From Candidatus Gastranaerophilales bacterium (lineage in GTDB: Bacteria; Cyanobacteriota; Vampirovibrionia; Gastranaerophilales; Gastranaerophilaceae), in the NCBI GenBank assembly GCA_944322615.1, contig CALUPH010000004.1:62001-126000 (forward strand): DNA of 64,000 bases, given 5' to 3'. The position numbers and the translations under genes were made by a program. The notes under the pieces are model-generated. The model was not told the origin of the DNA, searched no databases, and saw only the letters and a list, made by a program, of their open reading frames with translations. Numbering within the stretch: position 1 is the first letter of the stretch; each line of letters opens with the position of its first letter. Positions 19,120-27,860 of this stretch are shown here, in pieces.

Positions 19120-20205
19120 ATGGCTTTATACTTATTAAAATATCCGTATCGTAAAATTTTACTACCGCTTGCGAAAAAAATGAAGTTTATAGATCCTGAT
19201 ATTCTTGGATATTTAGCTACATTTGTCGCTTTGGTGACAGCTTTTTGTTATTTATATGCCTCTGATAAACCTCAATTATTATTGATTTCTATCATATTAA
19301 CTCTTTTTAGAATGACCTTAAACACTATTGATGGGGTTATTGCTATAGAAAGAGGAAATTTAAGGTTAAAAGGCGAAATAGTAAATGCACTACCTGACAG
19401 ATACTCAGATATTTTTGTTTTAATTGGTATAGCAATGTCTCCCTTATGTAATCCATTTTTAGGAATAATTGGTATGGCATCAATGTTTTTAGTAAGTTAC
19501 ACAGGTATGCTATCAAAAGCCATCGGTGCTTCTTGGCAGCACCACGGTCCTTTAGGGAAAGTTGAACGTCTTATTTTTATTATGATTTTTTCAGTATTGG
19601 AATACTTACAACTTACAGGGAAAATCTCAAAAATCGGAGAATATACATATTTTGAATGGTTAATGATTTTATTTGTAGTTTTAGGACAAATTACAGTATT
19701 TAACAGACTTAAAGCCCAATTAAGGGAATGTAGAAAATTAGATTGGATAAAATATCGTAACATTAATAAGAAAGCAATTGTTATTTTTGACTCACAAACG
19801 GGAAATACAGAAAGTGTAGCGAAAGAAGCAGCAGATGCTCTTTGTTGTGAACTAGTTAATGTGAGAAATGTAAAAGATAGTGATTTATCAACTTATGACA
19901 TAGTATTTTTAGCAACACCTCATTTGGGCAGAAAAATTATGACTTCTGAAATGATTAATTTCTTGGAAGATAACCATAACATAAAAAACTATGCTCTGTT
20001 AATGACATCAGGAATGCCAATAAAACGTTGGTTTTCAAATCAAAAATGTATTAAATATTTTAAAACTAAACTAAATAAAAATCCAATTGGCTCAATAAAT
20101 ATAAAAGGATATCACTCTATTGCAAAGACTTACAAAAACAGACCAAATGAAAATGACTTGCTTGATGCTTACTTATTCGCAGCCAAAATATATGAAAGGG
20201 TTTAA
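19120..20205 (+). CDS. CDP-alcohol phosphatidyltransferase fused to a flavodoxin-like domain
   Basis: 361 residues. Residues 1-205 form a polytopic CDP-alcohol phosphatidyltransferase. The signature aligns exactly in spacing but reads N68-x2-D71-G-x2-A75-I76-x8-G85-x3-N89-x3-D93, so two of the four metal-binding Asp are Asn and the Arg is Ile. From memory, E. coli YnbA has the same N/D/N/D pattern. Residues 217-361 are a flavodoxin-like domain: AIVIFDSQTGNTESVAKEAA carries the FMN phosphate loop. It is the first gene of a ynbABC-like operon with a methyltransferase, CdsA and PlsC. The fusion is unusual; the phospholipid product and the redox role are unknown. Confidence 0.85.
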   Translation: MALYLLKYPYRKILLPLAKKMKFIDPDILGYLATFVALVTAFCYLYASDKPQLLLISIILTLFRMTLNTIDGVIAIERGNLRLKGEIVNALPDRYSDIFVLIGIAMSPLCNPFLGIIGMASMFLVSYTGMLSKAIGASWQHHGPLGKVERLIFIMIFSVLEYLQLTGKISKIGEYTYFEWLMILFVVLGQITVFNRLKAQLRECRKLDWIKYRNINKKAIVIFDSQTGNTESVAKEAADALCCELVNVRNVKDSDLSTYDIVFLATPHLGRKIMTSEMINFLEDNHNIKNYALLMTSGMPIKRWFSNQKCIKYFKTKLNKNPIGSINIKGYHSIAKTYKNRPNENDLLDAYLFAAKIYERV

Positions 20206-20208
20206 TTA

Positions 20209-21015
20209 ATGAATAAGTTTATTGAAAACGTAGAAATTTCTATTTTAAAAATTGTTGTAGATACATTAGGGCAATTAAGTAACGGTATATGTCTTGCATC
20301 TAAAGAAGGTTTTACCTCTGGTAAAATGCTTGACTATATATATAAAAATGAACCTACCGGAAAGCTTGGAATAGGAAAGTTGATTGATAAAATTTATCTT
20401 AACCACCCCGGATGGCAAGATGTTAGAACAAGAAAGCAGAATTTAGTTGCAAATTTAAAAGAAGCTGTTGATTTAACTTTACAAGCAAAAGGTTCAGCCA
20501 GAATTTGTGATGTAGCCTCAGGTCCTGCTCGTTATATTATTGAAACATTAGAAAGTTACAAAGATAAAGCTGTAACAGCAGAATTGCGTGACATTGATAT
20601 AAGGTGGTTGTTAGAAGCCAAAGAAGCAGCAGAGTCTCGCGGTATTAATATTGAATACAAAACTGCAAATGCTTTAGAAGATAATGATTTTAATTTTGAA
20701 AAACAACCTGATATTATGGTTGCATCCGGTTTTTATGATTGGTTTGATGATAAAGAAATAATAAAAAAATCTATGAGTTTAATTTACAAAGCTTTACCTC
20801 AAAACGGATACTTTGTATTTTCAATACAGGCAGGTCATGTTGCATTAAGTCTTACAAATAAAATTTTCAAAGACTTTAATAATCACCAATTGAAAATGGT
20901 TACTTGGGATATGGATATTATTAATTCTATTCTTAAAGAAATCGGATTTGCTGTTATATTAACAAGATCCGATGATAAGGGACATTATCCTGTCTTATTA
21001 GCCAAGAAAGTATAA
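20209..21015 (+). CDS. Class I SAM-dependent methyltransferase-like protein
   Basis: 268 residues, soluble. A SAM-binding motif I RICDVASGPARYIIETL lies near residue 100. An acidic motif II region (TAELRDIDIRWL) and a strand preceding MVASGFYDWFDD follow, the latter typical of class I methyltransferases. It resembles the methyltransferase half of E. coli YnbC (recalled). It starts three bases after the phosphatidyltransferase-flavodoxin gene and is followed 17 bases later by a CdsA homologue, so it probably modifies a lipid or lipid precursor of that pathway (inference). Confidence 0.75.
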   Translation: MNKFIENVEISILKIVVDTLGQLSNGICLASKEGFTSGKMLDYIYKNEPTGKLGIGKLIDKIYLNHPGWQDVRTRKQNLVANLKEAVDLTLQAKGSARICDVASGPARYIIETLESYKDKAVTAELRDIDIRWLLEAKEAAESRGINIEYKTANALEDNDFNFEKQPDIMVASGFYDWFDDKEIIKKSMSLIYKALPQNGYFVFSIQAGHVALSLTNKIFKDFNNHQLKMVTWDMDIINSILKEIGFAVILTRSDDKGHYPVLLAKKV

Positions 21016-21032
21016 CATAAAAAGGAATTATA

Positions 21033-21983
21033 ATGGAACAAATTCTTTTAACAAATAATGTAAAACTATGCATTATTATTTTATATATTGTCTTATTTCT
21101 TATTACTCTTTATGCATACATTATGAGTAAAGTAAAAGAAAACTCATCAAATTTATTCACAAGAATGAAATCATTCTGGATAATTGTTATTCTTTTTACT
21201 ATTGCTTTTATGTTTAATAAATTAACCGCAGTATTTTTTATAATGTTGATAAGTTATTTAGCTTTAAAAGAATTCTTTTCAATGATTCCTACAAGACGCT
21301 CTGACAGAAGAGTTCTGTTATGGGCTTATTTATCTATTCCTATTCAATTTTATTTTATATATACTAATTGGATTGTAATGTTCTATTTATTTATACCATT
21401 ATATTTATTTATTCTAATCCCCTTAAGGATGGTAATGGTAGGAGATACGGAAGGTTTCTTGAAATCTTGCGGAATAATTCACTGGGCATTAATGACTTGT
21501 GTATATGCTATAGGTTATTTTGCAGTATATTTTTCTATACCAAATGAAATAAATCCGCAAGGCGGAGCATTAGGATTACTACTTTTCATATTGATAATAA
21601 CAATATCAAATGATTTTATGCAGTATGTATTTGGGAAATCAATGGGCAAAAACAAAATCACTCCGAATGTCAGTCCTAATAAAACCTGGGAAGGTTTTAT
21701 TGGTGGAGCTATTTCAACCGCTGTCCTTTCTATGTTAATAGCACCAATTTTAACACCATTGAGCATTATACAAGCAGGTATTGTTGGTCTAATTATTGCA
21801 ATAGCCGGATTTTTTGGTGATATTACAATGTCTGCAATTAAACGTGATATTGGTGTAAAAGATACAGGAGCACTACTTCCCGGGCACGGCGGAATTTTGG
21901 ATAGACTCGACAGTATGATTTTTACAGTACCATTATTTTTCCACTACATTGCATATACTAATAATATAGGAATTTTGCATTAA
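21033..21983 (+). CDS. Phosphatidate cytidylyltransferase family protein (CdsA/YnbB-like)
   Basis: 316 residues with about eight transmembrane helices. The C-terminus carries the CdsA signature SAIKRDIGVKDTGALLPGHGGILDRLDS, with its KD and D-R-x-D ligands. NVSPNKTWEGFIGG lies upstream, also typical. The reaction is CTP plus phosphatidate to CDP-diacylglycerol, in the inner membrane. In this operon it would feed the phosphatidyltransferase encoded two genes upstream. It may be a second, specialised copy rather than the housekeeping CdsA, as in the ynb cluster. Confidence 0.9.
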   Translation: MEQILLTNNVKLCIIILYIVLFLITLYAYIMSKVKENSSNLFTRMKSFWIIVILFTIAFMFNKLTAVFFIMLISYLALKEFFSMIPTRRSDRRVLLWAYLSIPIQFYFIYTNWIVMFYLFIPLYLFILIPLRMVMVGDTEGFLKSCGIIHWALMTCVYAIGYFAVYFSIPNEINPQGGALGLLLFILIITISNDFMQYVFGKSMGKNKITPNVSPNKTWEGFIGGAISTAVLSMLIAPILTPLSIIQAGIVGLIIAIAGFFGDITMSAIKRDIGVKDTGALLPGHGGILDRLDSMIFTVPLFFHYIAYTNNIGILH

Positions 21984-21985
21984 AA

Positions 21986-22648
21986 ATGTGTAATATAAAT
22001 AAAAATAATTTTATAAAATTCTTTTTTTTCCTATTTATTGTAAAACCATTTATATTATGGGCTTTAGGAATTAATGTTCGTGGAATGGAAAAACTGCCTA
22101 AAAACGGTCCGGCTATTATTGTAGCCAACCATAACAGTCATATTGATACATTAATTATAATGAGTTTATTTCCATGCAGTACTATATTAAATATACATCC
22201 TATTGCTGCAGAAGATTATTTTTGCAATACAAAATTCAAAGAATTTCTTTTTAAAACCTTAATTGGAATAATACCTATTAAACGAAAAGTTGTAAGACTT
22301 CCCAAAAGGGAAATATTTAAAGAAATAAATACTGCGTTAGAAAATAATGAAATTATTATTCTTTATCCTGAAGGAACAAGAGGAGAAGATAATAAATTAA
22401 ATGATTTTAAAACCGGTATAGCCCATATTGCAGCTATGAACCCAAATGTTCCGATTATTCCATTATATATAAACGGACCTGATAAAATTCTCCCAAAAAT
22501 TGACGCTATTTTGGTCCCTTTTATATCTGATATTTATATTGCTGATTCAATATATTATGATAATTCTGCAACAAAGATATTTACAGAAAAAATAAGAAAT
22601 ATAATTGAAGATCTTATGCTAACCCACAAAAGAAAAGAAACACTATAA
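21986..22648 (+). CDS. PlsC-type 1-acylglycerol-3-phosphate acyltransferase
   Basis: 220 residues. It shows the acyltransferase HX4D motif in IIVANHNSHIDTLII near residue 45 and the glycerophosphate-binding YPEGTRGEDNKL near residue 128. A hydrophobic N-terminal segment (FFFFLFIVKPFILWALG) likely anchors it in the membrane. It transfers an acyl chain to lysophosphatidate, making phosphatidate, which is the substrate of the CdsA homologue three bases upstream. It is the last gene of the lipid operon. Whether it has special acceptors is unknown. Confidence 0.9.
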   Translation: MCNINKNNFIKFFFFLFIVKPFILWALGINVRGMEKLPKNGPAIIVANHNSHIDTLIIMSLFPCSTILNIHPIAAEDYFCNTKFKEFLFKTLIGIIPIKRKVVRLPKREIFKEINTALENNEIIILYPEGTRGEDNKLNDFKTGIAHIAAMNPNVPIIPLYINGPDKILPKIDAILVPFISDIYIADSIYYDNSATKIFTEKIRNIIEDLMLTHKRKETL

Positions 22649-22719
22649 TTATCAAGTTTCAGTCAAAAATATATATTACATTTGCTAATATAATATGTTT
22701 AAACTAAAATATAATAATC

Positions 22720-23781
22720 ATGATAGAAACTGAAACATTAAAAGCTCAAGAAAATGAGCAAGAAATAAAGGAATTGCCTAAAATAGAGGTAAAAGATAAT
22801 AATTCACCAATATTGGGTATATTATTTTGTGCGGTTTTTGCACTGTTTTCATATTTTACTTGTAAACTTGATTTTTTTGTAAAATACAATCTTAATTCAT
22901 TAACTTTTGCAATTATAATCGGGATGTTAATAGGAAATTTTTTAAACAAATTTATTCCTGAAAAATTTAAAGAAGGCATCACCTTTTCAAGTAAAAGGAT
23001 TTTAAGATTTGCAATTATTTTATATGGTTTCAGGATAACATTCGGACAAATTGCACAAGTTGGTATGACTGGTTTTGTTGCCGATGTAATTATGCTAACA
23101 ACTACTTATTTACTCGGATATTATATTGGTACAAGATTATTCAAACTTGATAAAGATCTTTGTATGCTAACTGCAATAGGTTCATCAGTATGCGGAGCTG
23201 CAGCTGTTTTAGGTACTGATTCAATATTAAAGGCAAAATCTCATAAGGTTTCTTTAGCAGTTGCAACGGTTGTTTTGTTTGGTACTATTTCAATGTTTTT
23301 ATATCCCTTTATATATCAGCTTGGCTTTTTAGATGCTAGTGCTTTTGGTATATATATTGGTTCTTCAGTACATGAAGTTGCACAAGTTGTTGCGGCAGGT
23401 AGTGCAGTTTCTAAATCTGCAATGGATACTGCCGTTATTGTTAAACTAACAAGAGTTATGATGCTTGTTCCTTATTTATTCTTGTTAAGTATGTATTTAG
23501 CAAAAAAAGCAGGAACAAAAATGAGCAAGGTTCAAATACCTTGGTTCGCTATTTTATTTGTAGTTGCTTGCGGTATTAACTCAATCGGATTTATTCCTCA
23601 AAATGTAACAAGTGCAATTGTTGAATTTGATGTTTTCTTATTGACCCTTGCAATGTTCGCTCTTGGAGTTGAAACAAACTTTAAAAAGATTCAGGGGTTG
23701 GGTTTAAAACCAATTCTTCTTGCATTGATTATGTTTATTTGGCTGGTATTTACAGGTTTCACAGTTGCTAAGATATTATGA
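22720..23781 (+). CDS. YeiH/UPF0324 family membrane transporter
   Basis: 353 residues with about ten membrane helices after a charged N-terminus. Family hallmarks include IGSSVCGAAAVLGTDSILKAK near residue 150 and GIYIGSSVHEVAQVVAAGS near 210. Members are putative sulfate or related anion exporters, although the substrate has not been firmly shown. A TATAAT-like sequence lies about 30 bases upstream, suggesting its own promoter. It overlaps the GNAT gene by four bases (ATGA), so the two are translationally coupled. Confidence 0.88.
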   Translation: MIETETLKAQENEQEIKELPKIEVKDNNSPILGILFCAVFALFSYFTCKLDFFVKYNLNSLTFAIIIGMLIGNFLNKFIPEKFKEGITFSSKRILRFAIILYGFRITFGQIAQVGMTGFVADVIMLTTTYLLGYYIGTRLFKLDKDLCMLTAIGSSVCGAAAVLGTDSILKAKSHKVSLAVATVVLFGTISMFLYPFIYQLGFLDASAFGIYIGSSVHEVAQVVAAGSAVSKSAMDTAVIVKLTRVMMLVPYLFLLSMYLAKKAGTKMSKVQIPWFAILFVVACGINSIGFIPQNVTSAIVEFDVFLLTLAMFALGVETNFKKIQGLGLKPILLALIMFIWLVFTGFTVAKIL

Positions 23782-24347
23782 TTTTAGTTGAAAATAAATA
23801 CGATATTACCAAAATATACAATGATATGCTAACTCAGTTCCCGACAAATGAACTGAAATCTTTTGAGCAATTTGAATTTCTTAGTAAAAAAGATGAATAT
23901 ATAATTTATGATGCAATTGAGAACAATCAAAACATTGGTTATATAATCATTATTGATGATAAAAACTCCAAAAATATATGGATTGATTATATTGCAATAT
24001 TTAAACAATTCCAGTCAAAAGGATATGGACATAAGGTTTTAGAAAAATTAAAAGAATTATACTCTCATTATAACGGTTGTTTTTTAGAAGTTGAAAAAGA
24101 AAATAATAAAAACTACAACACTATAAGAAGAGTAAATTTCTATAAATCTCAAGGGGCAATAAAACTTCCCATAGAATATTATTATCCTGATTATAAAGAA
24201 GCTTTGCCTATGGATTTATTTTATTTCCCATATCAAAATGCAAAAAATGAAAATACTTTTAATGTAATCAAAACAGTATTTAGTATATTGCATACAGATG
24301 TAAAAAATTTAAGTGAAATATATAATAAGATTAAACTTGTTGAGTAG
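23778..24347 (+). CDS. GNAT-family acetyltransferase
   Basis: 189 residues. The acetyl-CoA loop is in FKQFQSKGYGHKVLEKLKELY (QxxGxG-type, about residue 75), preceded by IWIDYIAIF. A conserved YKSQGAIKL strand-turn (usual YxxxGF) follows near 125. It acetylates an unknown small molecule or protein amine. It is coupled to the YeiH-like transporter upstream through an ATGA overlap. Its last 17 bases overlap the 3' end of the convergent nrdG. Confidence 0.8.
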   Translation: MILVENKYDITKIYNDMLTQFPTNELKSFEQFEFLSKKDEYIIYDAIENNQNIGYIIIIDDKNSKNIWIDYIAIFKQFQSKGYGHKVLEKLKELYSHYNGCFLEVEKENNKNYNTIRRVNFYKSQGAIKLPIEYYYPDYKEALPMDLFYFPYQNAKNENTFNVIKTVFSILHTDVKNLSEIYNKIKLVE

Positions 24348-24846
24348 GATTGCTATTGTCGTAATGCAAAACTATTTCACCCTTTTGCAGAGTTTTTTGC
24401 ACATCAATAATTCTTTGATTAGAACTTCCGACCCAACAAAGATTATTATCTTTTAAAGCTTTAACAAATCTTCCATCAACAAGAACATCAATATATTTCA
24501 TTTTGGGATGTTGTTCAAAATCTTCCCATCTAAAACCGGTATAAACCCAAACAGTTTTATCAGGATATTGTTCTTTAACTTTTCTCATTAAACGAAAAGT
24601 TTCACCACGATTAAATGGATGCAAAGGATCACCGCCGGAGAATGTAATACCTGAAATGTGCGGTTTTGCTAAAGCTTCAAAAAGTTCATTTTCTGCAGCT
24701 TCATCAAACGGAATACCACCTGTAATATCCCAAGTTATAGGATTTTGGCAGTCCTCACACTGGTGATTGCAGCCCGCAACCCACAAAACAACCCTCAACC
24801 CATCGCCATTTAGCATGTCGTCTTTTGTAATATTATGATAATTCAT
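24331..24846 (-). CDS. nrdG: Anaerobic ribonucleotide reductase activating protein
   Basis: 171 residues, small radical-SAM protein. The cluster Cx3Cx2C is seen in VAGCNHQCEDCQNPITWD near residue 26, followed by GITFSGGDPLHPFNRGET (GGDP motif). It uses S-adenosylmethionine and a reduced 4Fe-4S cluster to place the glycyl radical on NrdD. It follows nrdD by two bases, as is usual. Length is normal. Confidence 0.96.
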   Translation of the reverse strand: MNYHNITKDDMLNGDGLRVVLWVAGCNHQCEDCQNPITWDITGGIPFDEAAENELFEALAKPHISGITFSGGDPLHPFNRGETFRLMRKVKEQYPDKTVWVYTGFRWEDFEQHPKMKYIDVLVDGRFVKALKDNNLCWVGSSNQRIIDVQKTLQKGEIVLHYDNSNPTQQV

Positions 24847-24848
24847 GA

Positions 24849-26990
24849 TTACATACTTTTTCTATCTCTAATCTCTTCCATTTTAGCTTCGTTAAGACGA
24901 GTATCACCTTTTACTCTTGAATAAGAGAGATAACCGTTCATCCTATCGATTTTTGTTAAATTTCGGCTTCCGCATTTAGGACAAACATCCATATTCAACT
25001 CTTGGTGACCGCAATCGTCACAATATGAAAGTGATAAGTTTACTCCTTCGTAGAATCCCATATCCATTGCTCTTTCTATTAAGGTTCTAATTGCCTCTTT
25101 ATTGTAAGAGATTGGATATTTAACATATTGAATTTTTCCGCCATTCATCAAATTCCAAAATCTGTTTTCCAAATCTTGTTTTTGAATTGGGCTTATATCT
25201 TCAGAAACGTGACAGTGGAAGCTGTTTGAAACATATCCTCTGTCTGATACGTTTGCTATAACACCATATTTTTCGCGGAATTGTTTTACCTGTAATCCGC
25301 AAAGATTTTCAGCAGGTGTTCCGTATAAAGCATATAAATTACCGTCTTCTTCTTTAAACTCATTTACACGCTTATTAATGTATTCCATAACTTCAATTGC
25401 AAATTGACCATCTTCAACAAGTGATTTTCCGTTATGAATTTGTTGTAATTCATTTAATGCTGTAATACCAAATGAAGCAGTGGCAGCCTTTAATAAAGGT
25501 TTAATTTTATCGTGGAAACCTAAATGACCGCCGTAGAAACCACCCTCGCAATATGCAAGAGGATTTGTTGAAGCCTTCATTTCACCAAGATAATCATAAG
25601 TTCTGATGTGCAATTTTCTGATTAATTGTAAATAGTAATCAAGTACTTCATAGAAATCTTTGCTTTCTTTTTTCGCCTTTGCATATATCATTGGTAAATG
25701 TAAACTGATAGCACCAATATTAAATCTTCCGACAAATACAGGTACATCGTTTTCATCAGCAGGTTTCATACCGCCTCTTTCAAACCAAGGGGATAAGAAA
25801 GCTCTGCAACCCATAGGTGAAATGACTTTTTTATATTTTTTATAAATACTTGCAACGTATCCTTCACCTGTTAATGAAAGCCAATCAGGGTACATTGATT
25901 TTTGTGAACATTCGATACCTGCTTCAAAAACATCTTCAAGTTCACAGCCTTTTCCGTGCAAATCTTTATCATATAAAAATACAATTTTAGGGAATAATAC
26001 AGGTTTTTTGCATTCTTTCTTGCCTTGACCATTTTTTCTGGTTTCTAAAGCAATAATAGAAGCCATTTTTTCATATTCGCCTGTACCTAAACCAAGAGTA
26101 ATTGTAATGAACGGATAATCACCTCTTGAAGAAGCAACAGTATTAAATTTGTATTCCCAACCTTGGAAGCCTTGTTCAAAATCAACTTTTACATCATTTA
26201 AAGCTTCTTTTCTGGCTTGTTCAAAGCTCAAGCCCATAGAAATATAACGAGAATATTGTTTTTGATATGTTTTTTCAGCATATGGGGCTAGTAGTTTATC
26301 TACTTCAGCAACTGTAAAACCGCCATATTGTTGGCTTGCAGCAGCCATAACGATATCGCCTATAACGTCAAACGCAACAGCCAAAGATTTTGGTTCATTG
26401 TACCAAAGGTTGCCCATTTCAAAACCGCCTTTAAGTACAGAAGCAACATCGAATAAACAACAGTTCATAGTATCACGTCTTGCAGACATATCATGAATGT
26501 ATATGTAACCGTCACGAATAGCTTGTAAATCTTCTACTGTTAGGAAGAATTTTTTGTATAATTCTTTGTTTAACTGATTAAATATTAAAGAACGTTTAGT
26601 AGAAACTAAAGCGGAGTCGGAATTTGAATTTTCCTTATCTCCGATGTACATGATTTTTTGGCTTTCCTGATAAACTTTATCAAGCATTCTAACGAAATCT
26701 TGCTTGTAGTTTCTGTAATTTCTATAGCTTTGACCTACTTTAGAGTTAACATTTTCAAGTGCATCTTCAACAATGTTGTGCATTTCTTGAATATAAACTT
26801 CATTTTTTCCACTGTCTTTAACTTCTTTTTCAACAATAGAGCAAATTTTATCTATTTGTTCGGGGGTAAAATCAATCAACACTCGAAGAGCAGATTTTTT
26901 AACTGCATTAACCACTTTATTTATATCAAACTTTTCTTTAGTTCCATCTTTTTTAATAACAAAAAGTTCTTTTAATTCACTATTTTCCAT
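24849..26990 (-). CDS. nrdD: Class III (anaerobic) ribonucleoside-triphosphate reductase
   Basis: 713 residues. It starts with an ATP-cone regulatory domain (FVIKKDGTKEKFDINKVVNAVKKSAL). The 10-stranded barrel follows, then a C-terminal zinc ribbon (YCDDCGHQ and VCPKCGSRN) and the glycyl-radical loop DRMNGYLSYSRV, where the G carries the radical. It reduces ribonucleotides to deoxyribonucleotides without oxygen and depends on NrdG. ATG 26990 is chosen because the ATP cone starts there and GGGGTAGG lies just upstream. A TTG at 27083 would add 31 residues unlike the family and is less likely. Confidence 0.96.
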   Translation of the reverse strand: MENSELKELFVIKKDGTKEKFDINKVVNAVKKSALRVLIDFTPEQIDKICSIVEKEVKDSGKNEVYIQEMHNIVEDALENVNSKVGQSYRNYRNYKQDFVRMLDKVYQESQKIMYIGDKENSNSDSALVSTKRSLIFNQLNKELYKKFFLTVEDLQAIRDGYIYIHDMSARRDTMNCCLFDVASVLKGGFEMGNLWYNEPKSLAVAFDVIGDIVMAAASQQYGGFTVAEVDKLLAPYAEKTYQKQYSRYISMGLSFEQARKEALNDVKVDFEQGFQGWEYKFNTVASSRGDYPFITITLGLGTGEYEKMASIIALETRKNGQGKKECKKPVLFPKIVFLYDKDLHGKGCELEDVFEAGIECSQKSMYPDWLSLTGEGYVASIYKKYKKVISPMGCRAFLSPWFERGGMKPADENDVPVFVGRFNIGAISLHLPMIYAKAKKESKDFYEVLDYYLQLIRKLHIRTYDYLGEMKASTNPLAYCEGGFYGGHLGFHDKIKPLLKAATASFGITALNELQQIHNGKSLVEDGQFAIEVMEYINKRVNEFKEEDGNLYALYGTPAENLCGLQVKQFREKYGVIANVSDRGYVSNSFHCHVSEDISPIQKQDLENRFWNLMNGGKIQYVKYPISYNKEAIRTLIERAMDMGFYEGVNLSLSYCDDCGHQELNMDVCPKCGSRNLTKIDRMNGYLSYSRVKGDTRLNEAKMEEIRDRKSM

Positions 26991-27246
26991 GCCTACCCCA
27001 GCTATATTATTTGCATACCCTAAAACACGTTTAAACAACGCATTTTTAAATGATATTTTTCCCAAATCTCGAATTTGTAACAATATTATTTTACATCAAA
27101 ATTGCATGCCTGTAAATAGATAAAAAACATTTTGATAATAGTTATCATTTTCAAAATATATAAAGATAATCAATTTTAAGGGCTGTTCAATAATATAATT
27201 TGATTTTAAAACTTAGAAAGTAAATTGGAATTAGGATTAATCATAA

Positions 27247-27465
27247 TTAATTCATTTCAAAATTTTGTTCCAATTTAATAAATTCACTTTGTAAGTTATT
27301 AAAATTTTCCTTTAGTATATCAATTATGTTTTCTATATCAGTTTTATAATATGTGTCTTTTTCATAAATAAATTCATCAAGGATTTTCATAATAGTATTC
27401 ATTTTGCTGATAATAAACATAATGTCACTAATTTTATCTTTAGTTTGGTTGTGAATATTCTCCAT
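27247..27465 (-). CDS. Small helical protein divergent from an XRE regulator
   Basis: 72 residues, predicted to be almost entirely helical and probably coiled coil (MNTIMKILDEFIYEK, later ILKENFNNLQSEFIKLEQNF). No family is recognised. AAAGGA lies about seven bases upstream of its ATG. It is divergent from the XRE gene at 27552, and the tandem 23-bp repeat operator lies between them. It is therefore likely a target of that regulator. A toxin-antitoxin role is conceivable but there is no direct support. Confidence 0.65.
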   Translation of the reverse strand: MENIHNQTKDKISDIMFIISKMNTIMKILDEFIYEKDTYYKTDIENIIDILKENFNNLQSEFIKLEQNFEMN

Positions 27466-27489
27466 AAGTTTTCCTTTCTTGGATATTAC

Positions 27490-27535
27490 CCAGTAGGATT
27501 ATGTTAACATATCCAGTAAAAATATGTTAGAATAT
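27490..27535. promoter_or_regulatory. Tandem 23-bp repeat operator
   Basis: Two adjacent 23-base units (27490-27512 and 27513-27535) share CCAGTA, then TATGTTA and ATAT at equal spacing and differ at five positions. The first contains the perfect palindrome TATGTTAACATA. They fill the gap between a small minus-strand gene and the XRE gene, as expected for an autoregulatory operator. Confidence 0.65.
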
Positions 27536-27551
27536 CCCATAAAATTTTTAA

Positions 27552-27770
27552 ATGAGTTTTGAAAATTTTTATAAAAATTTAGGGAAAAGAATAAAACAGC
27601 TAAGAGAAGAAAGACATCTTACGCAAGAGAAACTTGCAGAATTAGCAGGCATAAGTTTAGATTATTTAGGTAAGATAGAGATAAGTATAAACAGACCCGG
27701 GTTAATTACATTGTTGAAAATAGCAAAAGCCCTTGATATTTCTATGGAAGAATTATTTAAAACATTATAA
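27552..27770 (+). CDS. Small XRE-family HTH regulator
   Basis: 72 residues, one Cro/C1-type HTH: LGKRIKQLREERHLTQEKLAELAGISLDYLGKIE, then PGLITLLKIAKALDISMEELF. No additional domain. ATG 27552 lies 17 bases after the second unit of a tandem repeat operator, which would let the protein repress itself. It likely also controls the divergent small gene 27247-27465. A structured RNA gene follows about 90 bases downstream on the same strand. Confidence 0.88.
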   Translation: MSFENFYKNLGKRIKQLREERHLTQEKLAELAGISLDYLGKIEISINRPGLITLLKIAKALDISMEELFKTL

Positions 27771-27824
27771 TTCTGATTTTAATTTTTTTGATTTTCTCTT
27801 AATTTAAAATATGTTGAATGAGAA

Positions 27825-27853
27825 TTGAAATGAACTTTGAAATGAGTTATAAT
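27825..27853 (+). promoter_or_regulatory. Sigma70-type promoter of the structured RNA
   Basis: TTGAAA (27825-27830), a 17-base spacer, and a consensus TATAAT (27848-27853). The expected start is G27861, exactly where the first stem of the RNA begins. Confidence 0.75.
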
Positions 27854-27860
27854 TAATATT

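Noticed and set aside
22656-22736. GTTTCAGT and ACTGAAAC complementary 8-mers around the start of the YeiH-like gene
   Set aside because: Far apart, no supporting structure; likely chance in AT-rich sequence.
26991-27083. In-frame extension of nrdD containing ISFKNAL, similar to the N-terminal peptide of other proteins
   Set aside because: Begins with TTG, lacks a ribosome-binding site and is unlike NrdD; the ATP cone begins directly after ATG 26990, so the resemblance is probably chance.
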